From Acidobacteriota bacterium (GTDB taxonomy: Bacteria > Acidobacteriota > Holophagae > Holophagales > Holophagaceae), in assembly GCA_021794095.1 (NCBI GenBank), contig JAJYRN010000011.1, positions 1-64,000 on the forward strand: a stretch of 64,000 nucleotides of DNA, given 5' to 3'. The notes beneath the pieces were generated by a model, which was not told the DNA's origin, made no database searches, and saw only the letters and a program-made list of their open reading frames with translations. Numbering within the stretch: the stretch's first letter is position 1; every line of letters starts with the position of its first letter. Shown here piece by piece: positions 43,832-52,229 of the stretch. Position numbers and translations under genes: made by a program.

Positions 43832-44715
43832 GGACTCCAGATCTCCACTTCCGGCTCCAGGTCCACGCCATGGACCTCCCTGACCTTGGCCCGGACGGCG
43901 GCCATCAGTTCGGCGAACGCGGCGGCGGTGGCGTGGCCGTGGTTGATGAGGAAGTTGGCGTGTTCGGGGCTGACTTCGGCATCGCCGAGGCGGAGGCCCT
44001 TGAGCCCCGCCTGCTCGATGAGGCGTCCGGCGCTCTGGCCCGGCGGGTTCTTGAAGATGCAGCCCGCGTTGCGCCGGGAGAGCGGCTGGCTGGTGCCGCG
44101 CTTCTGCCGGTACTCGGCCACCCGGGCCTGGATGGCGGCCGGATCGCCCTCGACCAGCCGGGCCGTGGCGGACAGCACGATCCGTCCGTCCGTCAGGAAG
44201 CTCCAGCGGTAGCGGAATTCCCCGGGTTCCGGCGCCTTCTCCACCAGCTCGCCCTCGGGGGTGAGGAAGCGGTAGCGGTCCAGCACATCCACCCACTCCC
44301 GGCCATGGGCCCCGGCGTTCATGCGGAGGGCGCCCCCCAGGCTGCCGGGAATGCCGCTGGCGAACTCCAGGCCGGACAGGCCCGCCCGGGCCGCCGCCTC
44401 CGCCAGGGCGATGTGGCCGTGGCTGGCGGGAGCCGTCAGGGTGTGGCCCTCGCGGCGGGGCTCCTTCGGCAGGGCCAGCCGCAGCACGGGCACCTCGATG
44501 TCGCCTAGCACCACGAGGTTGGAGCCGCCCCCCAGCACCCGGTAGGGCAGCCCCTCCCGGGCGCAGGCGCGGACGAAGGTCTGGGCCTCGGCCTCGGTGG
44601 TGGGCTCGAAGAGCCAGCGGCAGAGGCCACCTACGCCCAGGGTCGTCAGCCGGGCGAAGGGCACGTCCCGGCGGTGGGGGATCTTCAGCAGCTCATCGGG
44701 CAGGGGGCGCGTCAT
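43828..44715 (-). CDS. murB: UDP-N-acetylenolpyruvoylglucosamine reductase
   Basis: 295 residues. A flavoenzyme that reduces UDP-GlcNAc-enolpyruvate to UDP-MurNAc in peptidoglycan synthesis. FAD-binding segments are YRVLGGGSNLVV and GIPGSLGGALRMNAGAHGRE. The proton donor position is RRNAGCIFKNPPG, with Cys where E. coli MurB has Ser, a substitution known in other lineages. The C-terminal HANFLINHGHATAA is conserved. It is separated from ftsQ by two inserted opposite-strand genes. The start at 44715 follows the family length. Confidence 0.94.
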   Translation of the reverse strand: MTRPLPDELLKIPHRRDVPFARLTTLGVGGLCRWLFEPTTEAEAQTFVRACAREGLPYRVLGGGSNLVVLGDIEVPVLRLALPKEPRREGHTLTAPASHGHIALAEAAARAGLSGLEFASGIPGSLGGALRMNAGAHGREWVDVLDRYRFLTPEGELVEKAPEPGEFRYRWSFLTDGRIVLSATARLVEGDPAAIQARVAEYRQKRGTSQPLSRRNAGCIFKNPPGQSAGRLIEQAGLKGLRLGDAEVSPEHANFLINHGHATAAAFAELMAAVRAKVREVHGVDLEPEVEIWSP

Positions 44716-44756
44716 CCGGTCCAGTATGAGGCCGCTCCAGCCGGTAGCATGGCACC

Positions 44757-45194
44757 ATGCGCTGGCTCGCCATTGACCACGGCACGAAGAAGCTCGGGCT
44801 CGCCTTTTCGGACGAGCTGGAGATCCTCGCGTCGCCCTTCGAGGTGTGGCCCATGGAGGAGGCGCGCACGCTGGACCGCCTGGTGCGGCTCTGCGCCGAG
44901 GAAGGCGTTCAGGCCCTGTGCGTGGGGCTTCCCCGGCACAAGGATGGCGCCGAGAGCGCCACGGCCCCGGCGGCCCGGGCCTTTGGCGAGGCACTGGCGA
45001 CCCGGACGGGCCTGCCCCTGCGCCTGGTGAACGAACACTTGAGCAGCGCCGAAGCCGAGCGTCTGCTGCGCGAACGGGGCGTGAAGGCCGACAAGCGGAA
45101 GCTTCTGCTGGATGCGGCGGCCGCCGCCGTCATCCTGGGTGAGATGCTGGAGGACCGGCGGGCCAGGGGCATTCCGCCCGGCCGCCTGGACTGA
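44757..45194 (+). CDS. ruvX: RuvX/YqgF-type RNase H-fold nuclease
   Basis: 145 residues with the YqgF RNase H-like fold: AIDHGTKKLGLAFSD with the first catalytic Asp, ALCVGLPRHKDG, LVNEHLSSAEAERLL with Glu, and KLLLDAAAAAVIL with the last Asp. The family processes pre-16S rRNA 5' ends and was earlier described as a putative Holliday junction resolvase. It is divergent from murB. A dehydrogenase gene follows 15 nt later on the same strand. Confidence 0.9.
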   Translation: MRWLAIDHGTKKLGLAFSDELEILASPFEVWPMEEARTLDRLVRLCAEEGVQALCVGLPRHKDGAESATAPAARAFGEALATRTGLPLRLVNEHLSSAEAERLLRERGVKADKRKLLLDAAAAAVILGEMLEDRRARGIPPGRLD

Positions 45195-45209
45195 ACACGG
45201 GAGGGGACC

Positions 45210-46088
45210 ATGCGCGTGGCGTTCCTGGGGTTGGGGCGGATGGGGGATGCAATGGCGCGGCGGCTGGCCGGCGCCTTCGAGCTGTCTGTGTTCAACCGGG
45301 ATCTCGGCAAGGCCCAACCCTTCGCGGCCCTTGGTGCGCGGGTGGCCACGACGGTCCGGGAAGCGGCGGAAGATGCGGACCTCGCCATCACCATGCTCGC
45401 GGATGACGGCGCCGAGGAAGCCCTGGCCTTCGGTCCCGGTGGCCTGCTGGAGGTGATGCCCCCGGGCGCGGTCCATGTGTCCATGAGCACCCTCGGCATC
45501 GCCACCTCCGGGCGGCTGGCGGAGGCGCACGCCGAGGCGGGCCAGGGCTACGTGGCCGCGCCGGTCTTCGGCCGCCCCCCGGCGGCGGCCGCGGGCCAGC
45601 TGTGGATCCTGGCTGCGGGCTCCGAGGCGGATCTCGCCCGCTGCCAGCCGGTGTTCGAGGCCCTGGGCCAGGGCGTGTTCCCCCTGGGCGAACGCCCCGC
45701 CACGGCCCACGCCCTGAAGCTGGCGGGCAACATGCTGCTGGTGACGGTGGTGGAAGCGCTCGGCGAGGTGTTCGCCTATGGCGAGAAGGCCGGCATCCCC
45801 CCGGAAACGACCCTGAAGGTGCTGAACACCGCCCTGCTCAAGTCGCCCCTGGCGGAGGCCTACGGTGCCGCCGTGGTGAAGGAACTCTTCGATCCCGCGG
45901 GCTTCGCCCTCCGCTTGGGCCTCAAGGACGTGAGCCTGGCCCTGCGCGCCGCCGAGGCCTACCAGGCGCCCATGCCCCTCGCCAGCGTCCTGCGGGATCG
46001 CCTGCTCACCGCCACCGCCAAGGGCTACGGCGATCTGGACCTGTCCGCCCTGTCGCGGCTCAGCCGGGAGGATGCGGGGCTGGCCTAG
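45210..46088 (+). CDS. NAD(P)-dependent beta-hydroxyacid dehydrogenase
   Basis: 292 residues of the 3-hydroxyisobutyrate dehydrogenase family. A Rossmann fold shows FLGLGRMGDAMARRL, then a substrate loop (VHVSMSTLGIATSGRLAEAH) and the catalytic Lys helix in HALKLAGNMLLVT. The glyoxylate/succinate-semialdehyde reductase subgroup is also possible. The exact hydroxyacid is unknown. An SD-like GGGAGGGG precedes the ATG. Its end overlaps the convergent hypothetical gene by 4 nt. Confidence 0.88.
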   Translation: MRVAFLGLGRMGDAMARRLAGAFELSVFNRDLGKAQPFAALGARVATTVREAAEDADLAITMLADDGAEEALAFGPGGLLEVMPPGAVHVSMSTLGIATSGRLAEAHAEAGQGYVAAPVFGRPPAAAAGQLWILAAGSEADLARCQPVFEALGQGVFPLGERPATAHALKLAGNMLLVTVVEALGEVFAYGEKAGIPPETTLKVLNTALLKSPLAEAYGAAVVKELFDPAGFALRLGLKDVSLALRAAEAYQAPMPLASVLRDRLLTATAKGYGDLDLSALSRLSREDAGLA

Positions 46089-46831
46089 CAGCCCCGGGCC
46101 ATGGCTTCGGAGACCAGGAACAGCGCCAGGTCCGCGGGATCGGCCGCCAGGGGCGGGAGGCCGGTGAGGAAGCCGGGGCGCAGGATCCGGTCATCCAGGG
46201 GCGCGGTGGGCGCGAGGGTCCGCAGCCGCTCGAGCAGGGCCAGGAAGTTCGCGGCCCGGGAGGGCTGCAGACCGGCGCCCAGGCCCTGGTAGTTGAGCCG
46301 CTGTTCGTAGAGCATGAGGGCCGGTTGCCCGTCGTTGCGCTGGACGAGCAGGAAGGGCTCCCGGGAGGAGGTGCGCCGCTCCGAGGTGACCTCCACCTTC
46401 TTGGTGATCGCCAGACCGCTGGTGAGGATGGCCTTCCCGATGTCCAGCTTGTGTTCGGTGTGCTTGACGGTTTCCGAGGATTCGAGGTGCCGAATGCCCC
46501 GGAGGAAGGCCGCCAGGGCCGCCGCGGGACAGACCTGTTCCTGCCCACGCGTATCCACCGCGATGAAGCCTTCGGGCGTGAAGGTCAGGTTCCGGACCAC
46601 GACACGGTGCCGGTCGGTCGGAACGGCCGAGGGCTCCGCCGCGAAGGCGATGAAGCCCGCGGCTTCGAGAGCCGCCACCAGGCGGGGCCCCTCCTTCGTG
46701 CCCCGGACCAGCACCCGCGGAAGCGTGCCCGTCAGCAGCCGCGCGGTGTCCACGTGGGCAAGCCCCGCAATCGCCGCCGCCTGCGGAAGACTGGCCGGAT
46801 CGTCGGGAATGCGTGCGATGGCGACGAACAT
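46085..46831 (-). CDS. Hypothetical protein
   Basis: 248 residues with no family I recognise. There is no signal peptide or membrane helix. The N-terminal third (FVAIARIPDDPASLPQAAAI and ARLLTGTLPRVLVRGTKEG) looks like a small alpha/beta domain. A middle strand-rich part (HRVVVRNLTFTPEGFIAVDT) is followed by a helical C-terminus. Codon and base use match the neighbours. It is convergent with the dehydrogenase (4-nt overlap) and lies downstream of the 58-residue membrane protein. Confidence 0.65.
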   Translation of the reverse strand: MFVAIARIPDDPASLPQAAAIAGLAHVDTARLLTGTLPRVLVRGTKEGPRLVAALEAAGFIAFAAEPSAVPTDRHRVVVRNLTFTPEGFIAVDTRGQEQVCPAAALAAFLRGIRHLESSETVKHTEHKLDIGKAILTSGLAITKKVEVTSERRTSSREPFLLVQRNDGQPALMLYEQRLNYQGLGAGLQPSRAANFLALLERLRTLAPTAPLDDRILRPGFLTGLPPLAADPADLALFLVSEAMARGC

Positions 46832-46920
46832 GCCCCCATCATGCGCCGCGGTTCAAACAAAAGTAAACGCGACTCTTTCTCTAATGGGAAGAGATGCTGC
46901 CCTGGGACGCCCCGGCGGTC

Positions 46921-47097
46921 TCAGGGTTCCTTGGATCCCTTGAGCCGGAGCGCCTCGATCTCCAGTTCCTTCATCCGGAGTTGGTGGGCCAGTTCCTTTT
47001 CGCGAACCTTGCGCCAGGTATTGAACCCGATGGCCACTCCGGCCAACGCGATGCCGGCGACGGGGACGATGTAAGGGCTGAACAGAATGTCGTGCAT
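46921..47097 (-). CDS. Small membrane protein with coiled-coil tail
   Basis: 58 residues, found by reading the minus strand by eye. The ATG at 47097 is preceded by GGGAGGA at 6 nt. The N-terminus has one membrane helix (YIVPVAGIALAGVAIGF), then a basic/acidic amphipathic helix with heptad spacing (WRKVREKELAHQLRMKELEI) ending in LKGSKEP. Topology resembles PspB-like or other small envelope-associated proteins, but homology is not claimed. It stands between lolD and the hypothetical gene on the same strand. Confidence 0.65.
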   Translation of the reverse strand: MHDILFSPYIVPVAGIALAGVAIGFNTWRKVREKELAHQLRMKELEIEALRLKGSKEP

Positions 47098-47191
47098 GGG
47101 CGGTCCTCCCTGGGCCCAGGTTAGCCTCGCTCAATAGCGGGCGTGGGGCGAACCGGCGAACGATAGCCAGGAGGCGGCCGGTGGTCGCGCC

Positions 47192-47842
47192 TCACCCCAG
47201 GCGCACGATCCGTTCGCAGCGGGCGGCGAGGTCGGGGTTGTGGGTGACGAGCAGGGTGGTGGGGCGGAGTTCGGTGTGGAGGCGCAGGAGGAAATCGAAC
47301 ACTTCCTCGGCGGTGGCGGGATCCAGGTTGCCGGTGGGCTCGTCCAGCAGCCACAACGCGGGCTTGCGCACCAGGGCACGGGCGAGGCCAGCCCGGGCTG
47401 CCTCGCCGCCGGAGAGCTGGGCGGGCAGGCGGTCGCCCAGCTCTCCGAGGCCAACGGTGGACAGCAACTGTCCAATCCAGGCCTCGTCGTCGGCATTGGG
47501 GGTGCCGGAGATGATCAGCGGCATCCGGAGGTTTTCCCGCACCGTGAACTCGGGCAGCAGATGGGGCTGCTGGAAGGCCAGGCCCACGCTGCGACGGCGG
47601 TAGAGGGCCCGGGCCTCGGCGCCCTCCGGGACCGGCGCCCCCTCCACGTGGATCGCGCCGGCTTCCCAGTGGTCCAGGCCTGCGATGCAGTTCAGGAGCG
47701 TGGTCTTGCCCACGCCGGATACGCCGACGATGGCGCAGAGGCTGCCCGCCGCCACCTCCAGGTCGAAGCCGTCGAACACGGGATGCGCGTTGCCGGGGTA
47801 GGTCTTGTGGAGGCCGGTGATGGAGAGGGGCGATCCGTTCAT
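47192..47842 (-). CDS. lolD: ABC transporter ATP-binding protein, LolD type
   Basis: 216 residues. Walker A GVSGVGKTT, signature LSGGEAARAGLARAL, Walker B LWLLDEPTG and the H-loop VTHN are all present. GEAARAG replaces the usual GEQQRVA. The subgroup (FtsE/LolD/MacB-like) and the partner encoded immediately upstream suggest it powers release of lipoproteins from the inner membrane to LolA. The ATG at 47842 overlaps the permease stop by 4 nt. Confidence 0.9.
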   Translation of the reverse strand: MNGSPLSITGLHKTYPGNAHPVFDGFDLEVAAGSLCAIVGVSGVGKTTLLNCIAGLDHWEAGAIHVEGAPVPEGAEARALYRRRSVGLAFQQPHLLPEFTVRENLRMPLIISGTPNADDEAWIGQLLSTVGLGELGDRLPAQLSGGEAARAGLARALVRKPALWLLDEPTGNLDPATAEEVFDFLLRLHTELRPTTLLVTHNPDLAARCERIVRLG

Positions 47843-49065
47843 TCCGACCTCAGCGCGTCCACGGGGTCCAGGGCAGCGGCCTTCTTCGCCGGGTAGCGGG
47901 CCGCCAGCCAGGACACGAGCAGGGGGAACACGGCCACCAGGAGCACATCGGGAACCTTCATGCGGAAGGGCATGTAGGTGATGAAGTCGTACACGGCCGG
48001 AGGCAGTTTGATGAGCTTCCAGTGGTCCGCCGCCCAGCAGAGGGGCACGCTGGTGCTCAGGCCCCAGAGGGTGCCCACGGCGCCGATGCGCAGGCCCTGC
48101 AGCTCGAAGAGCCGCTGGATCTGCTTCGGCGTGGCGCCCAGGGCCAGCAGCACGCCCAGATCCCGGCGCTTCTCGGTGACGAGCAGCACGAGGGAGGCCA
48201 CCACGTTGAAGGCCGCCACCAGCACGATGAGGCCGAAGATCGCGGCGAAGGCCCACTTCTCCACGGTGAGGGCGGCGAAGAGGGGCTTGTTGGTCTCCCG
48301 CAGGTCCGTGGCCAGGAAGTCGGGGCCCAGGGTCTTCAGGACGCGGGCCTTCACCCTGCTGATGGCGTCAATGCTGCTGGCGCGCACCTCGATCATCTCG
48401 GCGTGCCCGTCAGCATGGGCGATGCGGGCGCCATCGGCCAGGGTGATGATGGCCCAGCTCTTGTCGTACTCGGAGGAATGGCTTTCGAAGGTGCCGGCCA
48501 TGCGGAAGGCCGCGAGCTTGGGCTGCTGGCCGCCCAGCCCCAGTTCCAGGCGGAAGAAGGCCACGGCCACGGTATCGCCCACACGGACGCCCAGCTTCTG
48601 GGCCAGTTCCTTGCCCAGGAGGATCTCGCCGTCCTTCAGATCCTCCACCCGGCCGGGCTTCACGGAGTCGAAGATGCTGGACGTGCTGTGGGCGCTCGCA
48701 GGATCCACAGCCTTCACCACCACGGGTTCCGGTGGCGCGCTGGTGTCCGGCACCCGCAGCAGCCCCTTCTCCAGGCGGATGGGGGAGGCGGCCTTCACGC
48801 CGGGCACGGCGCGGATGGTCTTGAGGGTGCCGGCGGTGTCCGGGATGTCGCCCGTGATGTGGAACACCGTGAAATGGGCCGTGGCGCTGAACAGCGTGGC
48901 TTCGATCTCTTCTCGGAAGCCGGTCATGACCGCCAGGGTCACCACCATGGCGAAGACGCCGAGGGCCGTGCCGCCCCGGGCGAAGCGCACCATGATGTGG
49001 ACGAAGGCGCCCTTCCGGTGGGTCTTCAGGTAGCGCTCGGCGACGGTGCGTTCAAACAGGGCCAT
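47839..49065 (-). CDS. Lipoprotein-releasing ABC permease, LolC/LolE family
   Basis: 408 residues with the FtsX/MacB topology: one helix at about 27-50 (GGTALGVFAMVVTLAVMTGF), a large periplasmic domain, and three C-terminal helices (FAAIFGLIVLVAAFNVVASL; LWGLSTSVPLCWA; VLLVAVFPLLVSWLAA). The C-terminal motif AARYPAKKAAALDPVDALR is typical of LolC/E. Only one permease is present, so it may work as a homodimer (LolF-like). It is coupled to lolD by a 4-nt overlap. Confidence 0.9.
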   Translation of the reverse strand: MALFERTVAERYLKTHRKGAFVHIMVRFARGGTALGVFAMVVTLAVMTGFREEIEATLFSATAHFTVFHITGDIPDTAGTLKTIRAVPGVKAASPIRLEKGLLRVPDTSAPPEPVVVKAVDPASAHSTSSIFDSVKPGRVEDLKDGEILLGKELAQKLGVRVGDTVAVAFFRLELGLGGQQPKLAAFRMAGTFESHSSEYDKSWAIITLADGARIAHADGHAEMIEVRASSIDAISRVKARVLKTLGPDFLATDLRETNKPLFAALTVEKWAFAAIFGLIVLVAAFNVVASLVLLVTEKRRDLGVLLALGATPKQIQRLFELQGLRIGAVGTLWGLSTSVPLCWAADHWKLIKLPPAVYDFITYMPFRMKVPDVLLVAVFPLLVSWLAARYPAKKAAALDPVDALRSE

Positions 49066-49098
49066 GGCACCAGGGTAGCCGCCGCCGGGCGTCGCCGC

Positions 49099-50427
49099 CT
49101 ATGCCAGGCCGAGCTGGGCTTCGAAGAGATGCGCCAGGTCCGCATCCGGTTCGTAGGGTTTCACCAGAATGTGGGAGACGCCGGCCTCGCGGGATTCCAG
49201 CACCAGGTCGGTGTCCACATGGTCCTCTGCCAGCACGATCGGGGGCGGGGCGCCCTCGTAGCGATGGTGGATGAGGGAGGCCAGTTCCAGCCCTTCCAGC
49301 TCGGCCACGCCGCCATCAATGAACACCAGATGCACGCCACCGGCCTCGTCCAGGGCCTCGAGCAGGTCCGAGAGCGTGGAAACGGCCAGGATGCGTCCGT
49401 AGCCTTCCTCGGCGAGGAAGGTGGCCAGCTGGTCCTGGCCAGGGCCGGGGTGCATGGCCAGGACCAGGGCGCGGGATCGCTTCTTCACGCGGAGCAGGGC
49501 GTGGCTGCGGTCGGATCCTTCGGCGGCGGGAGCAGGCGCGGGCGGCTCGGGTGCGGCGGGCTCAGGCGGAGGCAGGGCGGCTGGAGTGGGGGTGGGCCGA
49601 GGCTCCGGAGCGGGCTGGGGTTCCGGTCTCGGCGTGGCCAGCTCGATGCCCCGGGGCGACTCGTGCTCGGCGGGGGAGGGCTCCTCAATGCTGCGTCGGG
49701 TCTTCGGCGGCACCGTGGATGGGATGCTGCTGGCCCGGGAGGCGACCAGCTGGCGCACCGGACTCAGCAGGGATTCCTTCCCGGGCTCGAAGGTGATGCC
49801 GATGCAAAGGCCATAGCGATCCGCCTCGAGGTACGCCACCGCACCGGTCAGTTCAAGGATGGGGCACTTGGGGAGCTTGGCGAGTTTCACCAGCATGAGG
49901 GACTGGCCCACCGGCAGAAGGCTCGATCCCAGGGGCATGCGCCGCTGGGTCTTCACATCCATGGCCCGCTCGACCCGCATCCGCAGGCCGCCTTCGGAAA
50001 TGTTCTCAAGGGGGCCGGAGACACCGATGCCATCGAAAAGCCCGGTCAGGGCCGTGACGGTGGCGCCTTCCCGGGCGTTCAGGCGGGCCCGGGGCTTTTT
50101 CCGGCGCTCGGCCAGGGCGATGCCCGCGGGCGCTTCGAGTACCGCGGTGCCGGCCTTCAGCTCCACCAGGGTGGTGGAGACCTTCAGGCGCAGGCCATCC
50201 ATGTGGAGCAGCAGACCCAGGGTGTCGCCCCGTTCCGCCACAAGCGGGCCCTGGAGGGCCAGTGTCACCCGTTCATCCGTGATGGCGCTCAGGAGGGCTG
50301 GGGCCTCCCGCCCCTTCGGGGCCAGCACCGTGAGGGCCAACCGGAGGCGCTGGGCCTCCTCGAGATACGCCAGGGCGAGTTCAACGCCCTCCCCTGGTCT
50401 CGATTTTTTCTGCCCAAAGATGGCCAT
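49099..50427 (-). CDS. PilZ-domain protein with C-terminal receiver-like domain
   Basis: 442 residues. The N-terminal half is YcgR-like, with a PilZ domain whose c-di-GMP motifs are RRKKPR (108-113) and NISEGG (142-147). A proline/alanine-rich linker (about 245-310) follows. The C-terminal 125 residues resemble a response-regulator receiver: ALVLAMHPGPGQDQL lacks the usual acidic pair, while VHLVFIDGG keeps the phospho-acceptor-like Asp and HILVKPYEP keeps the Lys. It probably links c-di-GMP to a motility or surface output. Confidence 0.85.
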   Translation of the reverse strand: MAIFGQKKSRPGEGVELALAYLEEAQRLRLALTVLAPKGREAPALLSAITDERVTLALQGPLVAERGDTLGLLLHMDGLRLKVSTTLVELKAGTAVLEAPAGIALAERRKKPRARLNAREGATVTALTGLFDGIGVSGPLENISEGGLRMRVERAMDVKTQRRMPLGSSLLPVGQSLMLVKLAKLPKCPILELTGAVAYLEADRYGLCIGITFEPGKESLLSPVRQLVASRASSIPSTVPPKTRRSIEEPSPAEHESPRGIELATPRPEPQPAPEPRPTPTPAALPPPEPAAPEPPAPAPAAEGSDRSHALLRVKKRSRALVLAMHPGPGQDQLATFLAEEGYGRILAVSTLSDLLEALDEAGGVHLVFIDGGVAELEGLELASLIHHRYEGAPPPIVLAEDHVDTDLVLESREAGVSHILVKPYEPDADLAHLFEAQLGLA

Positions 50428-50507
50428 CTGTCCTGGACTCCTGCTTTCCCATCGTCCCAGGGTGGGGAAGGCTTGATTCCTGCCGCCCCAGCAGTCAGCT
50501 TGACGGC

Positions 50508-51698
50508 ATGACCGATGTTCCGCTCCGCTGTCTCCTCATCGCCCGCCAAGGGCCCGACGACCGGGAGGACCGCATCGAGGACCATCTTCTGGAACTGGGC
50601 GAGCTGGCGCGCAGCTCGGGGTTCGAGGTGAGGGGACGCCGGCGCCTCAAGCGGCATGCGGTGGTTTCCCGCACCTTCTACGGCTCGGGCCAGCTGGCGG
50701 CGGTGGCGGAGGAGGCGGCCCGGCAGGAGGTCCGGCTCCTGGTCTGCGATGACGAGTTGAGCGGCAGCCAGGTGAACGCCATCGAGAAGCTGACGGGCCT
50801 GCGCTGCCTGGATCGCACGGGCCTCATCCTGGGCATTTTCGAACAGCGGGCCCAGACCCGGGAGGCCCGGGCCCAGGTGGAACTGGCCCGCTGCGAGTAC
50901 GAGTTGCCCCGCATGAAGGGGGCCTGGACCCACCTGGAGCGCCAGGGCGGCGGCGTGGGTCTGCGGGGGGGACCGGGCGAGACCCAGATCGAGGTGGATC
51001 GCCGCATGCTCCGGACCCGCATCTCCCAGCTCAAGCGGGAGCTGGCCCACCTGGAACAGGTGCGGGAGACCCAGCGCCAGGGCCGGCCCCACGGCCTGCC
51101 ACGGGTGGTCCTGGTGGGCTACACCAATGCCGGCAAGACCTCCCTGCTGAAGGCCCTCACGGGCGAGGGCGAGCCGCGCGACCTCCTCTTCGCCACCCTG
51201 GACACCACCACCCGCAAGGCCTGGCTGGGCCAGGATGTGGATCCAGAAACCGGCGAGGGCAGCGGCGAGCCCCGGCAGTGCCTGGTGGCCGACACTGTGG
51301 GCTTCATCCGCAAGCTGCCCCACCAGCTGGTGGCCGCCTTTCGCAGCACCCTGGGGGAAGTCCGCACCGCCGATGCGCTGGTGATCGTGGCGGACGCCGC
51401 CCATCCCGACCTGGAAGAACATCTGAAGGTGGTGGGCACCACCCTGCGGGAGATCGGCTGCGCCCCGGAGGGGGACGATGCCCAGCCCCGGCTCCTGGTG
51501 CTCAACCAGGTGGACCGCCTCCACCGGCCGCAGAAGCTGGACCTGAAGAAGAAGCATCCCGCCGCCGTGCAGACCTGCGCCCTGGCCGGGCAGGGACTCG
51601 ACGAGATTCGGGGCTGGCTGAAGGAGCTGATCCCCGGTCCGCCCCGGCCCCGGGAGCTGGAGCCCTGGGAACTGCCGGAACCCAAGCTGGTTCCCTGA
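50508..51698 (+). CDS. hflX: GTPase HflX
   Basis: 396 residues. An N-terminal HflX domain with the family motif GGPGETQIEVDRR precedes a coiled region. The G domain has G1 GYTNAGKTS, G2/G3 TLDTTTRKAWL and VADTVGFIRKLPHQLV, and G4 LNQVDR. HflX binds the ribosomal E-site region and splits stalled ribosomes under stress. No SD is obvious before the ATG. It is divergent from the PilZ gene and is followed 48 nt later by the MarR gene. Confidence 0.94.
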   Translation: MTDVPLRCLLIARQGPDDREDRIEDHLLELGELARSSGFEVRGRRRLKRHAVVSRTFYGSGQLAAVAEEAARQEVRLLVCDDELSGSQVNAIEKLTGLRCLDRTGLILGIFEQRAQTREARAQVELARCEYELPRMKGAWTHLERQGGGVGLRGGPGETQIEVDRRMLRTRISQLKRELAHLEQVRETQRQGRPHGLPRVVLVGYTNAGKTSLLKALTGEGEPRDLLFATLDTTTRKAWLGQDVDPETGEGSGEPRQCLVADTVGFIRKLPHQLVAAFRSTLGEVRTADALVIVADAAHPDLEEHLKVVGTTLREIGCAPEGDDAQPRLLVLNQVDRLHRPQKLDLKKKHPAAVQTCALAGQGLDEIRGWLKELIPGPPRPRELEPWELPEPKLVP

Positions 51699-51710
51699 CG
51701 TTTACGGCCC

Positions 51711-51739
51711 TGGACAGGACAAGGGGTGATGTGTAATTT
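51711..51739 (+). promoter_or_regulatory. Promoter of the marR-RND operon
   Basis: TGGACA (51711-51716), a 17-nt spacer, and TAATTT (51734-51739): 5 of 6 and 4 of 6 matches to sigma-70 consensus at optimal spacing. The predicted start is about 51746-51747, at the A of the MarR ATG. Confidence 0.65.
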
Positions 51740-51753
51740 GTTGCTTATGCAAC
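51740..51753. promoter_or_regulatory. MarR-type operator
   Basis: GTTGC-TTAT-GCAAC, a perfect palindrome abutting the -10 and covering the predicted start and the first codons of marR. GTTGC-N4-GCAAC is a well-known form of MarR-family operators, so autorepression of the pump operon is likely. Confidence 0.7.
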
Positions 51754-52223
51754 TTTCTTTCTGGAAAGCCGCCAGCCTCCCCCACATCATAACCGCCATG
51801 AAGAGCCGCATGCGGCAGGTGGCCTGGCGCCGCTTGGCCCCCTTCGGCATCTCCCCGCAGCAGTTCCAGCTGCTGATGGCTGTGGCGGAGCAGGATGGCC
51901 GCTGCCACGGCGATCTGGCGCGCTGCACCTGGATGGACAAGCCGACCGCCACCCGCATCCTCCGCACCCTCCAGGACCGCGGCCTGGTGGGCACCGAGCC
52001 TGACCCCGACCACGGCCGCCGGATCCTGTACCACCTGCAGCCCGCGGCCCTGCCCCTGGTGGATAAACTCCAGGACTACCGCCGCACCATGCGGGAGGGG
52101 ATGGAGCGGGGGCTGGGACCGGAGCAGAAGGCACAGTTCCGCGAGATCGTCGCCGTGGTGATGGCCAACCTGGACCGGATGGAAGCGGAGCTTCGCGAAG
52201 CTGCGCCGGGGAACGAGGAGTAG
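51747..52223 (+). CDS. MarR-family transcriptional regulator
   Basis: 158 residues. A winged helix-turn-helix has its recognition helix in MDKPTATRILRTLQDRGLV and its wing in DPDHGRRILYHL. Flanking helices (LPHIITAMKSRMRQVAW and the C-terminus) form the dimer interface. The ATG at 51747 coincides with the predicted transcription start, so translation would be leaderless. Alternatives are 51729 (upstream of the operator) and 51798 (would truncate helix 1). It lies 6 nt upstream of the RND pump gene and probably represses it. Confidence 0.88.
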   Translation: MQLSFWKAASLPHIITAMKSRMRQVAWRRLAPFGISPQQFQLLMAVAEQDGRCHGDLARCTWMDKPTATRILRTLQDRGLVGTEPDPDHGRRILYHLQPAALPLVDKLQDYRRTMREGMERGLGPEQKAQFREIVAVVMANLDRMEAELREAAPGNEE

Positions 52224-52229
52224 AGCGCC

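Noticed and set aside
41279-44296. A 1005-codon minus-strand frame across ftsQ, the aldo/keto reductase and the phosphoesterase
   Set aside because: It runs antisense through two clear plus-strand genes and has no motif.
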